This document shows, piece by piece, positions 52,666 to 61,491 of a DNA stretch of 64,000 nt; positions within the stretch are counted from its first letter, which is position 1; every line of letters begins with the position of its first letter. The position numbers and the translations under genes are program-made. The DNA is from Lysinibacillus sphaericus (GTDB lineage Bacteria; Bacillota; Bacilli; Bacillales_A; Planococcaceae). A model generated the notes under the pieces. It saw only the letters and a program-made list of their open reading frames with translations. It made no database searches and was not told the DNA's origin. The stretch spans positions 1 to 64,000 of the forward strand of contig NZ_SADV01000009.1 of the NCBI RefSeq assembly GCF_006864135.1, read 5' to 3'.

Positions 52666-53256
52666 TCATCCATTAATTAGTGTGAAGCTTTTGACATTTC
52701 TAGCACCCGCATTCATTAAAATCTCGGTGGCATGCTGCAAAGTGGTGCCCGTCGTTTTTATATCGTCAAAAAGAAGATATTCTTTATGGTCTACATATGC
52801 TCCAGTCATCAGACGAAATAGGGGAGCTGCTTGGATACGTTGCTCTCTATTTTTGGAGCTTTGTGTTTCTGCCGTTGTCTTTTCTAAAAGTTGTATAAAA
52901 GGAATAGTAGCAGCCTTTAATAACTCCTCCGTATGCGAAAAGGTACGCTCCCTTTGTTTAGTGGGATGCATTGGAATCGGTATAATGGTTGCTTTTTCAT
53001 ATTTGAATCGTGCTTGTAGCTCCTGCCGAAATACTTTAGCAAGTGCGACATCCTGAAGAAATTTATAGTGATGCAAATAATCTTTCATCGCATCGTTATA
53101 TTGGTAAAGTGCTGTTGCTGTTGAGGAATATTCAAACCGAGCTGAGCATCGATCACAGATAGTTGATTGAAATTGTTTGGTTAAAAGTATTTTCCATGAA
53201 ATTGCAGATGGCAAAGGCTGTGAGCATAATAAGCAAAGTGTTTCAATTTTATTCAT
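52666..53256 (-). CDS. comFC: ComFC, late competence phosphoribosyltransferase-like protein
   Basis: A 196-residue ComFC. N-terminal zinc cysteines (CLLCSQPLP, CDRCSARF) and a C-terminal phosphoribosyltransferase fold with the PRPP-binding loop LLFDDIKTTGTTL. It acts with ComFA in DNA import through the membrane. It overlaps comFA by four bases. No comFB gene lies between, unlike B. subtilis. Confidence 0.93.
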   Translation of the reverse strand: MNKIETLCLLCSQPLPSAISWKILLTKQFQSTICDRCSARFEYSSTATALYQYNDAMKDYLHHYKFLQDVALAKVFRQELQARFKYEKATIIPIPMHPTKQRERTFSHTEELLKAATIPFIQLLEKTTAETQSSKNREQRIQAAPLFRLMTGAYVDHKEYLLFDDIKTTGTTLQHATEILMNAGARNVKSFTLING

Positions 53257-54620
53257 TGTGAAAATCCTTTCTTATTATAATAAAGAATTTTAGTACGCGC
53301 ATCATCCATTTCAATCGTAATGCCATGATGAAAAAATACGACGTCTCCATCCGAAAAATCAGCATTTCGCCCAACTCGCCCAGCAATTTGTATAAGTGCA
53401 CTAGAAGTGAAAATGGTTGACTGTGCCCCAATAACTGCAACCTGTACATTCTTTATCGTAATTCCTCTTTCTAATATGGTCGTTGTTAGTAAACCTGGAA
53501 CTTCTTCATAACGTAGTTTAAGCACTTTTTCTTTACGATCAGGGTCTTCCGCATGCACCGCCATGATGCTTTCATCTAATAACTGAAAAAGAGGCGTAGC
53601 TATTTTCATTAACTCTACTTTCGGGAAAAATAATAAAAAAGGCTCTTTTCGTGCAAGGCGTTCCTCTGTCCATCGCTTTAACTTTCGCGGGATTTTTCCA
53701 CGTTTTAAGCTTTTTTCATAGTTCCATAGAGAATGAAATCGAGGGACCGGTAATGGACGGTTATGATAACGCTTTGGGATAAATGAATAGCTTTCATTTT
53801 GATACTGAGTCAGTAATTTATGTGAAGGTGTTGCTGTGACCAACAATATTGGAGCGTTTTCCGACTTAGCCTTTTGTACAGCGCTTTGTAAGGTTTCATC
53901 GAATGTATACGGAAATGCATCAGCTTCATCAACAATCATAACGTCAAACGCTCGTTCAAAACGATAAAGCTGATGAGTGGTAGCCAACACAAGCTGTGCA
54001 TAACCCTCCTGCCTCGGTGATCCACCATATAGTGCATGGATTATTGTTTGCGGGAAAACTGTTTGAAAACGTGGATATAACTCTAGCACTACATCTGTAC
54101 GGGGCGTAGCGATACATACCCGTAAGCCCTGCTCTAACGCATAATGTACAGTTGGAAAAAGCAGTTCTGTTTTTCCTGCTCCACATACTGCATGCAAGAG
54201 ATGAGAACGTTGTGCTTTAACACTTTCTAGCATTTCGTTTGCCGCTTGCTGTTGAAGCACTGTATATTGCCCTGCCCATTTGAGTGTATGCTTTCTTGTT
54301 CTAATGGCACGAGGGCCTGTCCAAATCATCAATTGCGTACAGCTACTCACTCTGCCCATTTTTAGACAATGTCTACAATATACACATTGCTGTTGGCACT
54401 TTGAACAATCAAACGTTGTAAATTGCTGTGGATTATCATTATGGCAACGATTGCATTTTAGATGTGGTTCTTTTTGGATTCCTTCTATTATACGGAGATA
54501 TTTGTGATTGATCGATTTCTCGATATCTTCCTTTGAAAATGGGGTATGCTCCTTTAACCAAATACGTCCTTCATGAAAATCTCGTAATTTAGGTGGCAAT
54601 AACCAACCTTTGTATTTCAT
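53253..54620 (-). CDS. comFA: ComFA, DNA uptake helicase/translocase
   Basis: A 455-residue DEAD-box-type ATPase. The N-terminal zinc region has CNRC...CSKC and CVYCRHC; Walker A is GAGKTELLF, motif II DEADAF, motif VI QIAGRVGRN. It drives single-stranded DNA across the membrane during transformation. The ATG at 54620 has AAAGGAG eight bases upstream and opens MKYKGWLLPP, the family start. An in-frame upstream extension to 54773 only reads the 21-bp repeat array and is excluded. Confidence 0.95.
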   Translation of the reverse strand: MKYKGWLLPPKLRDFHEGRIWLKEHTPFSKEDIEKSINHKYLRIIEGIQKEPHLKCNRCHNDNPQQFTTFDCSKCQQQCVYCRHCLKMGRVSSCTQLMIWTGPRAIRTRKHTLKWAGQYTVLQQQAANEMLESVKAQRSHLLHAVCGAGKTELLFPTVHYALEQGLRVCIATPRTDVVLELYPRFQTVFPQTIIHALYGGSPRQEGYAQLVLATTHQLYRFERAFDVMIVDEADAFPYTFDETLQSAVQKAKSENAPILLVTATPSHKLLTQYQNESYSFIPKRYHNRPLPVPRFHSLWNYEKSLKRGKIPRKLKRWTEERLARKEPFLLFFPKVELMKIATPLFQLLDESIMAVHAEDPDRKEKVLKLRYEEVPGLLTTTILERGITIKNVQVAVIGAQSTIFTSSALIQIAGRVGRNADFSDGDVVFFHHGITIEMDDARTKILYYNKKGFSQ

Positions 54621-54650
54621 TGCTTTGCTCCTTTCATATGAGTGATTTTT

Positions 54651-54755
54651 ATCAGCGATTCTAGTAGGTTTAGCAGCGATATTTATGGGTTTACCGGCGA
54701 TTCTGGCACTTTTAGCGGCGATTCTCACAGGTTTACCGGCGCTTCCCCACTTACC
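54651..54755. repeat. Degenerate 21-bp-period array (C)
   Basis: Units of exactly 21 bases starting at 54651, 54672, 54693, 54714 and 54735, with core AGCGGCGATTCT or ACCGGCGATTCT followed by GGTTT. The same core in reverse orientation is found at 61262-61345. It lies between the comFA ribosome site and the degV terminator. Confidence 0.82.
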
Positions 54756-54787
54756 CAGCAAAACAGTATGCACTCAAAATAAAAAAA

Positions 54788-54818
54788 ACAGCCTCTACAA
54801 ATTTGTTGTAGAGACTGT
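54788..54818 (-). terminator. Rho-independent terminator of degV
   Basis: On the minus strand ACAGTCTCTACAA and TTGTAGAGGCTGT form the stem, followed by a run of eight T. It is 12 bases beyond the degV stop. Confidence 0.9.
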
Positions 54819-54829
54819 CTCACTTACTA

Positions 54830-55672
54830 TTATTTTTTTGTCCAGCCGAGCCCCATTGAGCCTTCACCTAAGTGTGTGCCAATGACGGGACCGAAATAAC
54901 TTAATTTAAAGTTAACGCTAGGGTAGGTTGCTGCTAGTTGTGCTAGCCATTCTTCTGCTTCAGCCTGGCAATTGCCGTGGATCACGACAGCGTCTAGTGC
55001 TTCATACTTTTGAACATCCTCAGCTAATAGCTCCTCCGCACGCTTTAATGCTTTTTTTCGCGTACGAATTTTTTCAAAAGGTACAATAACCTTGTCCACA
55101 AAATGCAGTACTGGCTTTACTTGTAATAATCCGCCAATTAATGCAGCTGCTGAAGACAAACGTCCCCCGCGTTGTAAATGCGCTAAGTCATCTACAATGA
55201 AGTAAGCACGAATCGATTGCTTCATGTCCGCCAATGTAGCGAGAATTTCTTTTGCAGAAAAGCCATGAGATGCCATTTCAGCTGCTCTTAGAGCGTAAAA
55301 ACCCTGTACCGCACAGGATATTTCACTATCAAAAGCGTATACATCAATGTCTTCCACCATATCGCCTGCTTGAATCGCACCTTGATATGTTCCACTGATT
55401 CCACTTGATAAATGAATAGATATGACTTCATCATACTCTTTTGCCAGCTCCTCAAAAAGAGAGGCAAATTCTCCAATTGGGGGCTGCGTTGTTTTTGGGA
55501 ATTCCTTTGCCCCACGTACTTTATCATAAAATTCAGATGCTGTGATATCTACTTCTTCTGCAAATAGTTGCCCTGAGATATTTACACTTAACGGAATCAT
55601 ATGAATGTTTAAGCGTTCTCGTTCCTCAGCCGGAATATATGCAGTACTATCTGTTACGATTGCTGTCCTCAT
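54830..55672 (-). CDS. degV: DegV family (fatty-acid-binding) protein
   Basis: A 280-residue DegV domain protein. Landmarks: AIVTDSTAYIPAEERERLNI, TTQPPIGEFASLFEEL, ISIHLSSGISGTYQGA (fatty-acid carboxylate loop) and LAHLQRGGRLSSAAALIGG. Family members such as FakB bind fatty acids and present them to the FakA kinase. It occupies the yviA position between degU and comFA. Which lipid it binds is not visible. Confidence 0.95.
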   Translation of the reverse strand: MRTAIVTDSTAYIPAEERERLNIHMIPLSVNISGQLFAEEVDITASEFYDKVRGAKEFPKTTQPPIGEFASLFEELAKEYDEVISIHLSSGISGTYQGAIQAGDMVEDIDVYAFDSEISCAVQGFYALRAAEMASHGFSAKEILATLADMKQSIRAYFIVDDLAHLQRGGRLSSAAALIGGLLQVKPVLHFVDKVIVPFEKIRTRKKALKRAEELLAEDVQKYEALDAVVIHGNCQAEAEEWLAQLAATYPSVNFKLSYFGPVIGTHLGEGSMGLGWTKK

Positions 55673-55726
55673 CCATGTCCACTCTCCTATTCTACATAGT
55701 TTACAATAAAAAGAAATGAATGTGAA

Positions 55727-56034
55727 ATGAATTACGACATTGCGTAATCTCGTCTGAATGTCGAATAGTGGTCAGTGCTCTTCCCTCTTTCAACATTCTA
55801 GACATCTGCTAAATTGATAACTTAGCGTCCATTTCACATTCATTTTCTATGTATACGGATTTATCTTCGTTTAATAAATCTTTCTATTAAGTAAGTAAAG
55901 GCACATCACCATAACTTTTGGGGTGATCTCCGTTCCAGCTAGGCAAGTCCAATGAGTCGTTGGGCGCGATGCTTTTTGCCTTCGTTTCTCTATCTAGCTT
56001 GCTCTTGACGCTAATTTCAGAAAATCACCCAACC
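55727..56034 (+). repeat. Mosaic intergenic element R7 (degenerate)
   Basis: Two parts. First a worn block like TGAATTACGACATTGCGTAA with GTCTGAATGTC. Second, from 55919, GGGGTGATCTCCGTTCCAGC to AAAATCACCCAACC, resembling element R1 with its inverted ends, including TTTTTGCCTTCGTTTCTCTA. Nothing coding is seen in the 400-base gap between degV and the lipoprotein gene. Confidence 0.62.
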
Positions 56035-56074
56035 TCAACTCTTAGTGATGAGCCCGAATAAAGATATCCTCATT

Positions 56075-56638
56075 TTATTTGCCAGTAGTTGATTTCGTTT
56101 CATCTCCGGTATAGAAGACGCTAGTGACCTTCCAAAGTCCATCTTCTTTGACGAATACTGTAACTTGTTGTCCTGCACTTTCATGCTTTACATTTGTTGT
56201 AGTTTGTACCAAATGCGATGTTATATTGGAATAGACCTGTGCTTCATTTTCGCTATATTTTATAATCGTAGTATTTTTCGCATCTCGTTTAACGTCTGAC
56301 TGTTTAAATACATCTGTAATGTAGTTCTTTTCTCCTTCATAATTGAAACCTTTTGGATTCTTTGAGAGTGTTTCCATATAACGATCAATTTCTTTTGAAT
56401 TGAGAGCTGCAATATATTCATTAAAGGCTGCTATTATCGCTTTGTTTTCTTCAGCAGGGATATTTTCTGCCTTTGTTATTTTCCCACCATTCGTTTCAAA
56501 TCTGACGGTTCCATCATCAATGATTTTTTGTCTATCTTCTGCACTCATTTCATCATCTTTTTTATTACCACAGGCAGTTAACACTAATGTAGTTAACATT
56601 AATAAGGTTAAAACTGCTAGAAAACTTTTCTTTAACAT
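56075..56638 (-). CDS. Lipoprotein with NTF2-like domain, unknown function
   Basis: A 187-residue lipoprotein: signal peptide LKKSFLAVLTLLMLTTLVLTAC with lipobox LTAC and lipid-attached Cys (residue about 23). The mature part (KAIIAAFNEYIAALNSKEIDR; FVKEDGLWKVTSVFY) has the helix-then-beta pattern of an NTF2/SnoaL-like fold. ATG at 56638 has GGGAGG upstream. It is alone on its transcript. Function not known. Confidence 0.85.
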   Translation of the reverse strand: MLKKSFLAVLTLLMLTTLVLTACGNKKDDEMSAEDRQKIIDDGTVRFETNGGKITKAENIPAEENKAIIAAFNEYIAALNSKEIDRYMETLSKNPKGFNYEGEKNYITDVFKQSDVKRDAKNTTIIKYSENEAQVYSNITSHLVQTTTNVKHESAGQQVTVFVKEDGLWKVTSVFYTGDETKSTTGK

Positions 56639-56641
56639 CAA

Positions 56642-56898
56642 AAAACCTCCCGCGCATATTGTAGCATATAAATTCCGTTGTAGGAATTTTGTTGTGCATT
56701 TTCAACATTTAGGCGTTACATCTTCCTTATGACGCCCATGGTTTTAAAATGTTGCACTATTTATGTAATCACTATGTATAAATTGTTACACCTTTATACG
56801 GCATTTAGCTAATGTAGTCCAATAAGTGTAAACATTACAGAAGTCTTCTGTGGACAGCGCTACGATTTCGCCACAAAAGAACAGCGGTATACTTTAAT
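56642..56898. other. Intergenic region upstream of the lipoprotein gene
   Basis: Holds the promoter region of the lipoprotein gene and otherwise AT-rich sequence without a gene; element R8 begins at 56899. Confidence 0.4.
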
Positions 56899-57059
56899 CA
56901 ATTATGCCTCGGCATAATTGCGTCCGGAATCAGCTTTGTGACATCCGCCGACCTGATGAAAAGTAGCTTAAATCTGCATTCATCTCACCACCTTAGAGGC
57001 GGGAGGCTTCTGTAGCGTTCGCTTTACTTTCGGTACAAAGGCATTTGCTGAAAGAAGGT
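56899..57059 (+). repeat. Mosaic intergenic element R8
   Basis: Begins TCAATTATGCCTCGGCATAA and GCGTCCGGAATCAGCTTTGTG, then TGACATCCGCCGACCTGATG, a TGCATTCATCTC block, a CTTCTGTAGCG...CTTTCGGTACAAAG module, and ends CTGAAAGAAGGTAA. The order of blocks is the same as in R2 on the opposite strand. It ends next to the degU terminator. Confidence 0.78.
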
Positions 57060-57064
57060 AAAAA

Positions 57065-57113
57065 AACTGTTTTAAAAACTACTAAATAAAATAGTAGCCT
57101 TTAAAAACAGCTT
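57065..57113 (-). terminator. Rho-independent terminator of degS-degU
   Basis: On the minus strand AGCTGTTTTTAAAGGCTACT pairs with AGTAGTTTTTAAAACAGTT, followed by a T-run, about 20 bases past the degU stop. Confidence 0.85.
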
Positions 57114-57132
57114 TAATTTCAAACATATACTA

Positions 57133-57807
57133 TTAGCGTACTTCAACCCAGCCATTTTTAATGGCTGTAACAACAGCTTGTGTACGGTCGTTTACATTCA
57201 TTTTTTGTAAAATGCTTGAAACGTGGTTTTTAACTGTTTTTTCAGAAATGAACAGTGTCTCACCAATTGTACGGTTAGATTGTCCATCTGTTAATAATTG
57301 TAATACTTCACATTCACGTTTCGTTAGTAAATGGAATGGACGGCGAATTTCTGTTTGATGGAAGTTACCTTTATTTTCATGCTCAGAAAGACGACGGAAT
57401 TCAGCTACTAAATTTTTAGTTACTTTTGGATGTAGGTAAGATCCACCATTCGCAACTACTTTAATGGCCTCGACAATTTCGTCAGCATCCATCTCTTTTA
57501 GCATATAGCCAAGTGATCCAGATTTCAGCGCGTGTGTTACGTATGTTTCATCATCATGAATGGATAACATAATAACCTTCGCATCTGGGAATTCACTAAT
57601 TAATTCTGCCGTTGCCTCTACTCCATTTTTCCCTGGCATATTAATATCCATTAGTACAACATCTGGTTGATTTTCAGCATATAAAGAAACCACATCTGTA
57701 CCATCGTCACCTTCTGCTACTACGTCAAATGTATCTTCAAAATCTAAAATACGTTTTACTCCTTCGCGGAATAGCTGGTGATCGTCTACAATAATAATCT
57801 TCGTCAT
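57133..57807 (-). CDS. degU: Response regulator DegU
   Basis: A 224-residue NarL-type response regulator. Receiver domain with phospho-acceptor Asp in [13 protein letters not shown] (about residue 56) and LuxR-type HTH at the C-terminus ([21 protein letters not shown]). Partner of DegS; in B. subtilis it governs exoenzymes, competence and motility and, unphosphorylated, activates comK. This is notable beside two comK homologues in the same window. The gene follows degS after 35 bases. Confidence 0.96.
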   Translation of the reverse strand: MTKIIIVDDHQLFREGVKRILDFEDTFDVVAEGDDGTDVVSLYAENQPDVVLMDINMPGKNGVEATAELISEFPDAKVIMLSIHDDETYVTHALKSGSLGYMLKEMDADEIVEAIKVVANGGSYLHPKVTKNLVAEFRRLSEHENKGNFHQTEIRRPFHLLTKRECEVLQLLTDGQSNRTIGETLFISEKTVKNHVSSILQKMNVNDRTQAVVTAIKNGWVEVR

Positions 57808-57842
57808 TTGTCTTTACCCCCTAAAATTCTCCAACAATCGTT

Positions 57843-58991
57843 TTACTCTACTTCTAACGGAATTTTAAATAACACCGTCGTACCTCGATTTATCTCGCTT
57901 TTAATTGAGATTGTCCCATCCAAAATTTCGATACGTTCTTTCATACCTAAAATCCCAAAAGAATGGTCTTTAACCTCCTGTGGATTGAAACCTATACCAT
58001 CGTCTTTTACAACGATATTTACGGCATCTTTCAACCACTCCAGTCTTACCCAAATATCTTTACATTTCCCGTGCTTCATGGCATTTGTTACACATTCTTG
58101 CACTAATCGGAAAATAGATACTTCATAGTTTGATGGTATACGCTTTTCGGTGCTTCTCGATTGGAAATGAACTTCAACACCAGGATTATATTCAGTCACT
58201 GTCGATAAGTATTTTTTTAATGTCGGAACAATCCCCAAATCATCAAGTGCCATTGGTCTTAAATCATAGATTATACGTCGCACCTCAGATAAAGCATTAC
58301 GCACCGTTTTCTTTAAATCAGCAATTTCATCTAAAGCATATTCAATGCCTTTTTCACGATACGTCCTGTCTATTAAATTAGTGCGCATTAGTACATTTGC
58401 CAGCATTTGAGCAGGTCCATCATGAATTTCCCTAGATAGACGTTTGCGTTCCTCTTCTTGTGCTGCAATAATACGTATACCAAAATCTTGTTTCATTTTT
58501 GCTTGTTCTAGTGCTAAACCAACATTTCTTAAATCTGAAGTTAAGTAATTCAAAACGACATTTACTTGATTGACAATATGATCTGCACGTTCAATCGTAT
58601 CGAGTAACGCTCTTAATCTTCTCTCTAAATCATCTCTTTTATCACGTAGTTGCTTTTCTTGTGTTCTAATAACGGAGAGCTTCACTTGAAAATCATGCGC
58701 GGTTTCATATGCTTCTCTAACTTGATCTTCGGTATAATTATCAAAAGCTTTACTCACTAACACAAGTCTTTGCTTAGCAAGCTGTGTACTCTTTTCTAAA
58801 GCATCGCCTTCATCAATAACAATTGAAACTTGTTTTCGAACAATTTCTAGCTCTATTTTCATATCTTCGAAACTTCTTCGGCTTTGTTCGCTTATAATAA
58901 AGATATCATCTTTTGAGCTCATGATTGTTTCTAACATTCGATTAAATATGTCATCAAGCGACTTTAAATCGAAGGTATCATTTGAAAACAT
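57843..58991 (-). CDS. degS: Cytosolic sensor histidine kinase DegS
   Basis: A 382-residue kinase without transmembrane segments. The N-terminal coiled-coil sensor region runs to about residue 175. The phospho-accepting His is in SREIHDGPAQMLANVL, and the ATPase domain has the N-box (VQECVTNAMKHG) and DDGIGFNP. It phosphorylates DegU. First gene of the degS-degU operon. Confidence 0.96.
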   Translation of the reverse strand: MFSNDTFDLKSLDDIFNRMLETIMSSKDDIFIISEQSRRSFEDMKIELEIVRKQVSIVIDEGDALEKSTQLAKQRLVLVSKAFDNYTEDQVREAYETAHDFQVKLSVIRTQEKQLRDKRDDLERRLRALLDTIERADHIVNQVNVVLNYLTSDLRNVGLALEQAKMKQDFGIRIIAAQEEERKRLSREIHDGPAQMLANVLMRTNLIDRTYREKGIEYALDEIADLKKTVRNALSEVRRIIYDLRPMALDDLGIVPTLKKYLSTVTEYNPGVEVHFQSRSTEKRIPSNYEVSIFRLVQECVTNAMKHGKCKDIWVRLEWLKDAVNIVVKDDGIGFNPQEVKDHSFGILGMKERIEILDGTISIKSEINRGTTVLFKIPLEVE

Positions 58992-59147
58992 AGTATACTC
59001 CCCAGTCTAATGTCTTATGATTACTTACTATTTCAATAGACCAATTACATAGTCTACATCTATTATAGCATTCCCATGTTAAAATTTAATGCTTTTTCTT
59101 TATGAAAATTATAGAATAGAACTCTACTTTAAAGGAGATTGATACTG

Positions 59148-59783
59148 ATGAGAGAAAACTATTTAACTGTAAAAGGATACGGAGAAAGTGAAATTGTTAT
59201 TTCAAAATCTCGTTTCCTTACTTATATAGAACGTGCAGAAACGGAAGAGGATGCAATTTCTTTTATTGAACGCATAAAAAAAATGCATCATAATGCAACA
59301 CATAATTGTTCAGCCTATATTATTGGAGAACATGATCATATTCAAAAAGCAAACGATGATGGGGAACCTAGTGGCACAGCTGGCGTCCCTATGTTAGAAG
59401 TCCTAAAAAAACAAGGGTTAAAAGATACGGTCGTTGTCGTCACACGCTACTTTGGTGGCATTAAGCTTGGCGGTGGCGGTCTTATTCGTGCGTATGGAAA
59501 AGCGACAACAGAAGGATTACTTGCTGCTCAAGTAGTAGAACGCAAGCTTCACCATTTTATGAACATTTCTATTGATTACACATGGTTAGGTAAAGTAGAA
59601 AATGAAATTCGAGGTTCTTCATATACTTTAGAAGAAATTCGCTATTTAGAAGGCGTCGAAATTATTGTATCCGTATTAAAAGAGGAAGAAGAACAGTTTC
59701 AAAACTGGGTAATAGAAATGACAAATGGACAAGCAAACATTACTTTTGAGAAAGCTCAATTTATTGAATTTGTTGTAAAATAA
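59148..59783 (+). CDS. yvyE: YvyE/YigZ (IMPACT) family protein
   Basis: A 211-residue protein with the IMPACT/YigZ N-terminal domain (SRFLTYIERAETEEDAISFI, HNCSAYIIG, NDDGEPSGTAGVPML, RYFGGIKLGGGGLIRAYG) and a C-terminal ferredoxin-like part. The family is linked to translation control in yeast but its role in bacteria is unknown. The ATG at 59148 has AAAGGAG ten bases upstream; a TTG three codons earlier is not supported. Position between degS and an LCP gene follows B. subtilis. Confidence 0.93.
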   Translation: MRENYLTVKGYGESEIVISKSRFLTYIERAETEEDAISFIERIKKMHHNATHNCSAYIIGEHDHIQKANDDGEPSGTAGVPMLEVLKKQGLKDTVVVVTRYFGGIKLGGGGLIRAYGKATTEGLLAAQVVERKLHHFMNISIDYTWLGKVENEIRGSSYTLEEIRYLEGVEIIVSVLKEEEEQFQNWVIEMTNGQANITFEKAQFIEFVVK

Positions 59784-59919
59784 ATAGTTTTAATTGTCGA
59801 ATACTAAATATCCATAGTATAATTTTAATATTGAGCTATTTTATCTTTTACGCATATTCTAAAATTACTGTGTTTAATCGCTTTATTATTCCCAAAATTT
59901 AGAGGAGAATATATTAAAA

Positions 59920-60981
59920 ATGAAAAATAGAATTAAAAAGCAAGGCAAAAAGAGGTCGTCTAAAGCCTCCCTAATTATAAAGATTTCCCTTCTTCTTGTT
60001 GCTAGTTTACTAATTTGTGCAACTGCTTATGGAGTATATATTACGAAGCAAGTAAAGCATGCAGCTGACTCGGCACACGAAGAATTAAAAGGGCGAGACA
60101 TTTCTGCACTTCGTAATGAGAAGGTAGAACCAGTACACGATAATGTTTCAATCCTATTTGTCGGTGTTGATGATAGTGAAAATCGCGGGCAAGGCTCTGA
60201 CCACTCACGTTCGGACGCTCTTATTCTAGCAACATTAAATAATAAAACAAAAACAATTAAAATGTTGAGTATCCCTCGAGATTCATATGTATATATCCCT
60301 TCTGTAAAACATAAGGATAAAATTACTCATGCACATGCCTATGGTGGAACAATTTCAACAATTGATACAGTAGAAAAACTATTAGATGTGCCAATTGATT
60401 ACTATGTTCGTATGAACTTTAATGCGTTTATTGATGTTGTTGATGCATTAGGTGGAATTGAAGCAGAAGTACCGTACAAGTTACACGAAAAAGACGAATT
60501 CGATCGCAATGCCATCAATTTAGAGCCAGGTTTACAGCATTTAAACGGAAGTCAAGCACTTGCACTAGCAAGAACACGTAAGCAAGACAGTGATATTGAA
60601 CGCGGCAAACGTCAACAAGAGATTTTAACAGCGATCATCAATAAAGTTTCTTCTGTAGGATCCATTACAAAATACGATGATGTCATTAGAGCACTTGGTG
60701 ATAATATGAAGACAAATATGAAATTTAGCGAAATGAAGTCATTCCTATCTTATTTATCACAAGGGATGCCACGTATCGATTCTTTAACATTAGATGGTAC
60801 AGATGATATGTCTACTGGTGTTTACTACTATCAATTAAATCAAAAATCAGTTGATGAAATATCACAAACGCTAAAGAACCATCTTGACACTAATAAAGCA
60901 TCTAGTAGCTTAACGAATAAAAATACTGATAAAGATAACGCTGCTGGCAAAGATTCAACAGATAAAGATAGCACTCAGTAA
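59920..60981 (+). CDS. LytR-CpsA-Psr (LCP) family cell-wall polymer ligase
   Basis: A 353-residue membrane-anchored LCP protein: basic N-terminus, one transmembrane helix at about 20-42, then the LCP domain with SRSDALILATLN (Arg and Asp ligands), LSIPRDSYVYIP, AHAYGGTISTI and ARTRKQDSDIERGKRQQ. It attaches teichoic acid or another glycan from undecaprenyl phosphate to peptidoglycan. In B. subtilis the nearby gene is lytR/tagU. The C-terminal tail is a low-complexity K/D/S/T stretch. Confidence 0.93.
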   Translation: MKNRIKKQGKKRSSKASLIIKISLLLVASLLICATAYGVYITKQVKHAADSAHEELKGRDISALRNEKVEPVHDNVSILFVGVDDSENRGQGSDHSRSDALILATLNNKTKTIKMLSIPRDSYVYIPSVKHKDKITHAHAYGGTISTIDTVEKLLDVPIDYYVRMNFNAFIDVVDALGGIEAEVPYKLHEKDEFDRNAINLEPGLQHLNGSQALALARTRKQDSDIERGKRQQEILTAIINKVSSVGSITKYDDVIRALGDNMKTNMKFSEMKSFLSYLSQGMPRIDSLTLDGTDDMSTGVYYYQLNQKSVDEISQTLKNHLDTNKASSSLTNKNTDKDNAAGKDSTDKDSTQ

Positions 60982-60987
60982 CTATAA

Positions 60988-61024
60988 AAGCCTTTCCACT
61001 TTATATTTGTGGAAAGGCTTTTTG
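60988..61024 (+). terminator. Rho-independent terminator of the LCP gene
   Basis: Perfect 12-bp stem AAGCCTTTCCAC with its complement, a 9-base loop, and a T-run, six bases after the stop codon. Confidence 0.92.
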
Positions 61025-61071
61025 TTATGGCATGATTATATCGCGATGTTTGCTTAGCGTAGAGATAGATT

Positions 61072-61176
61072 GGACCTGAGTTTTGCTCCATGTTACTCGA
61101 GCAGTTCTGATTCTACCTGAGCGTATTTCCACCGTACCCTAGGGATTCATCAGCCTACCTGAGCAGTTTTTCGCCA
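61072..61176. repeat. Degenerate 21-bp-period array (D)
   Basis: Five exact 21-base units starting at 61072, 61093, 61114, 61135 and 61156, each beginning with a variant of TACCTGAGCAGTTCT. Two more related units lie at 61364 and 61385. Confidence 0.8.
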
Positions 61177-61261
61177 AGTCCTTAAAATTGTGAAAAACTC
61201 TATACAAAGTTTTTCATCCCTGACTTTAGTTTTGTCAAACTGTCCAGCTTATATTGGGTAT

Positions 61262-61345
61262 CGCCGCTAAAAGTATGAGTTGCGCCGCTAATCAAGCAAA
61301 GAACGCCGCTAAAACCCGAAATCCCGCCGCTAATCAAGCAAGTAA
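61262..61345. repeat. Degenerate 21-bp-period array (E)
   Basis: Four exact 21-base units starting at 61262, 61283, 61304 and 61325, each beginning CGCCGCTAA. Units two and four share CGCCGCTAATCAAGCAA. The core is the reverse complement of the AGCGGCG core of array C. Confidence 0.82.
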
Positions 61346-61363
61346 CGCTACCGTTTTTCTCTT

Positions 61364-61405
61364 TACCCAAGCAGTTCTTCAGTCCACCTGAGGTTTTTTT
61401 CGCAT
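61364..61405. repeat. Degenerate 21-bp-period pair (F)
   Basis: Two 21-base units at 61364 and 61385 (TACCCAAGCAGTTCTTC and CACCTGAGGTTTTTTTC) of the same type as array D, beyond array E. Confidence 0.65.
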
Positions 61406-61454
61406 AGATTCAAACTTCTTATAAGTCCACTTCACTCTAAGTCTCATAAAAAAA

Positions 61455-61484
61455 GCAACCATCCATAAAAATAGGTGGTTGCTT
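61455..61484 (-). terminator. Rho-independent terminator of tagO
   Basis: Arms AGCAACCA and TGGTTGCT followed by a run of seven T on the minus strand, eight bases after the stop codon. Confidence 0.9.
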
Positions 61485-61491
61485 AAATGTT

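Noticed and set aside
54651-54755. Possible CRISPR array
   Set aside because: Units are 21 bases and degenerate without unique spacers, and no cas genes are present in the window.
54621-54773. N-terminal extension of ComFA with a seven-residue repeat (GKPVRIAA, GKPINIAA)
   Set aside because: The repeat is a translation of the 21-bp array; a good ribosome site and the family start are at 54620.
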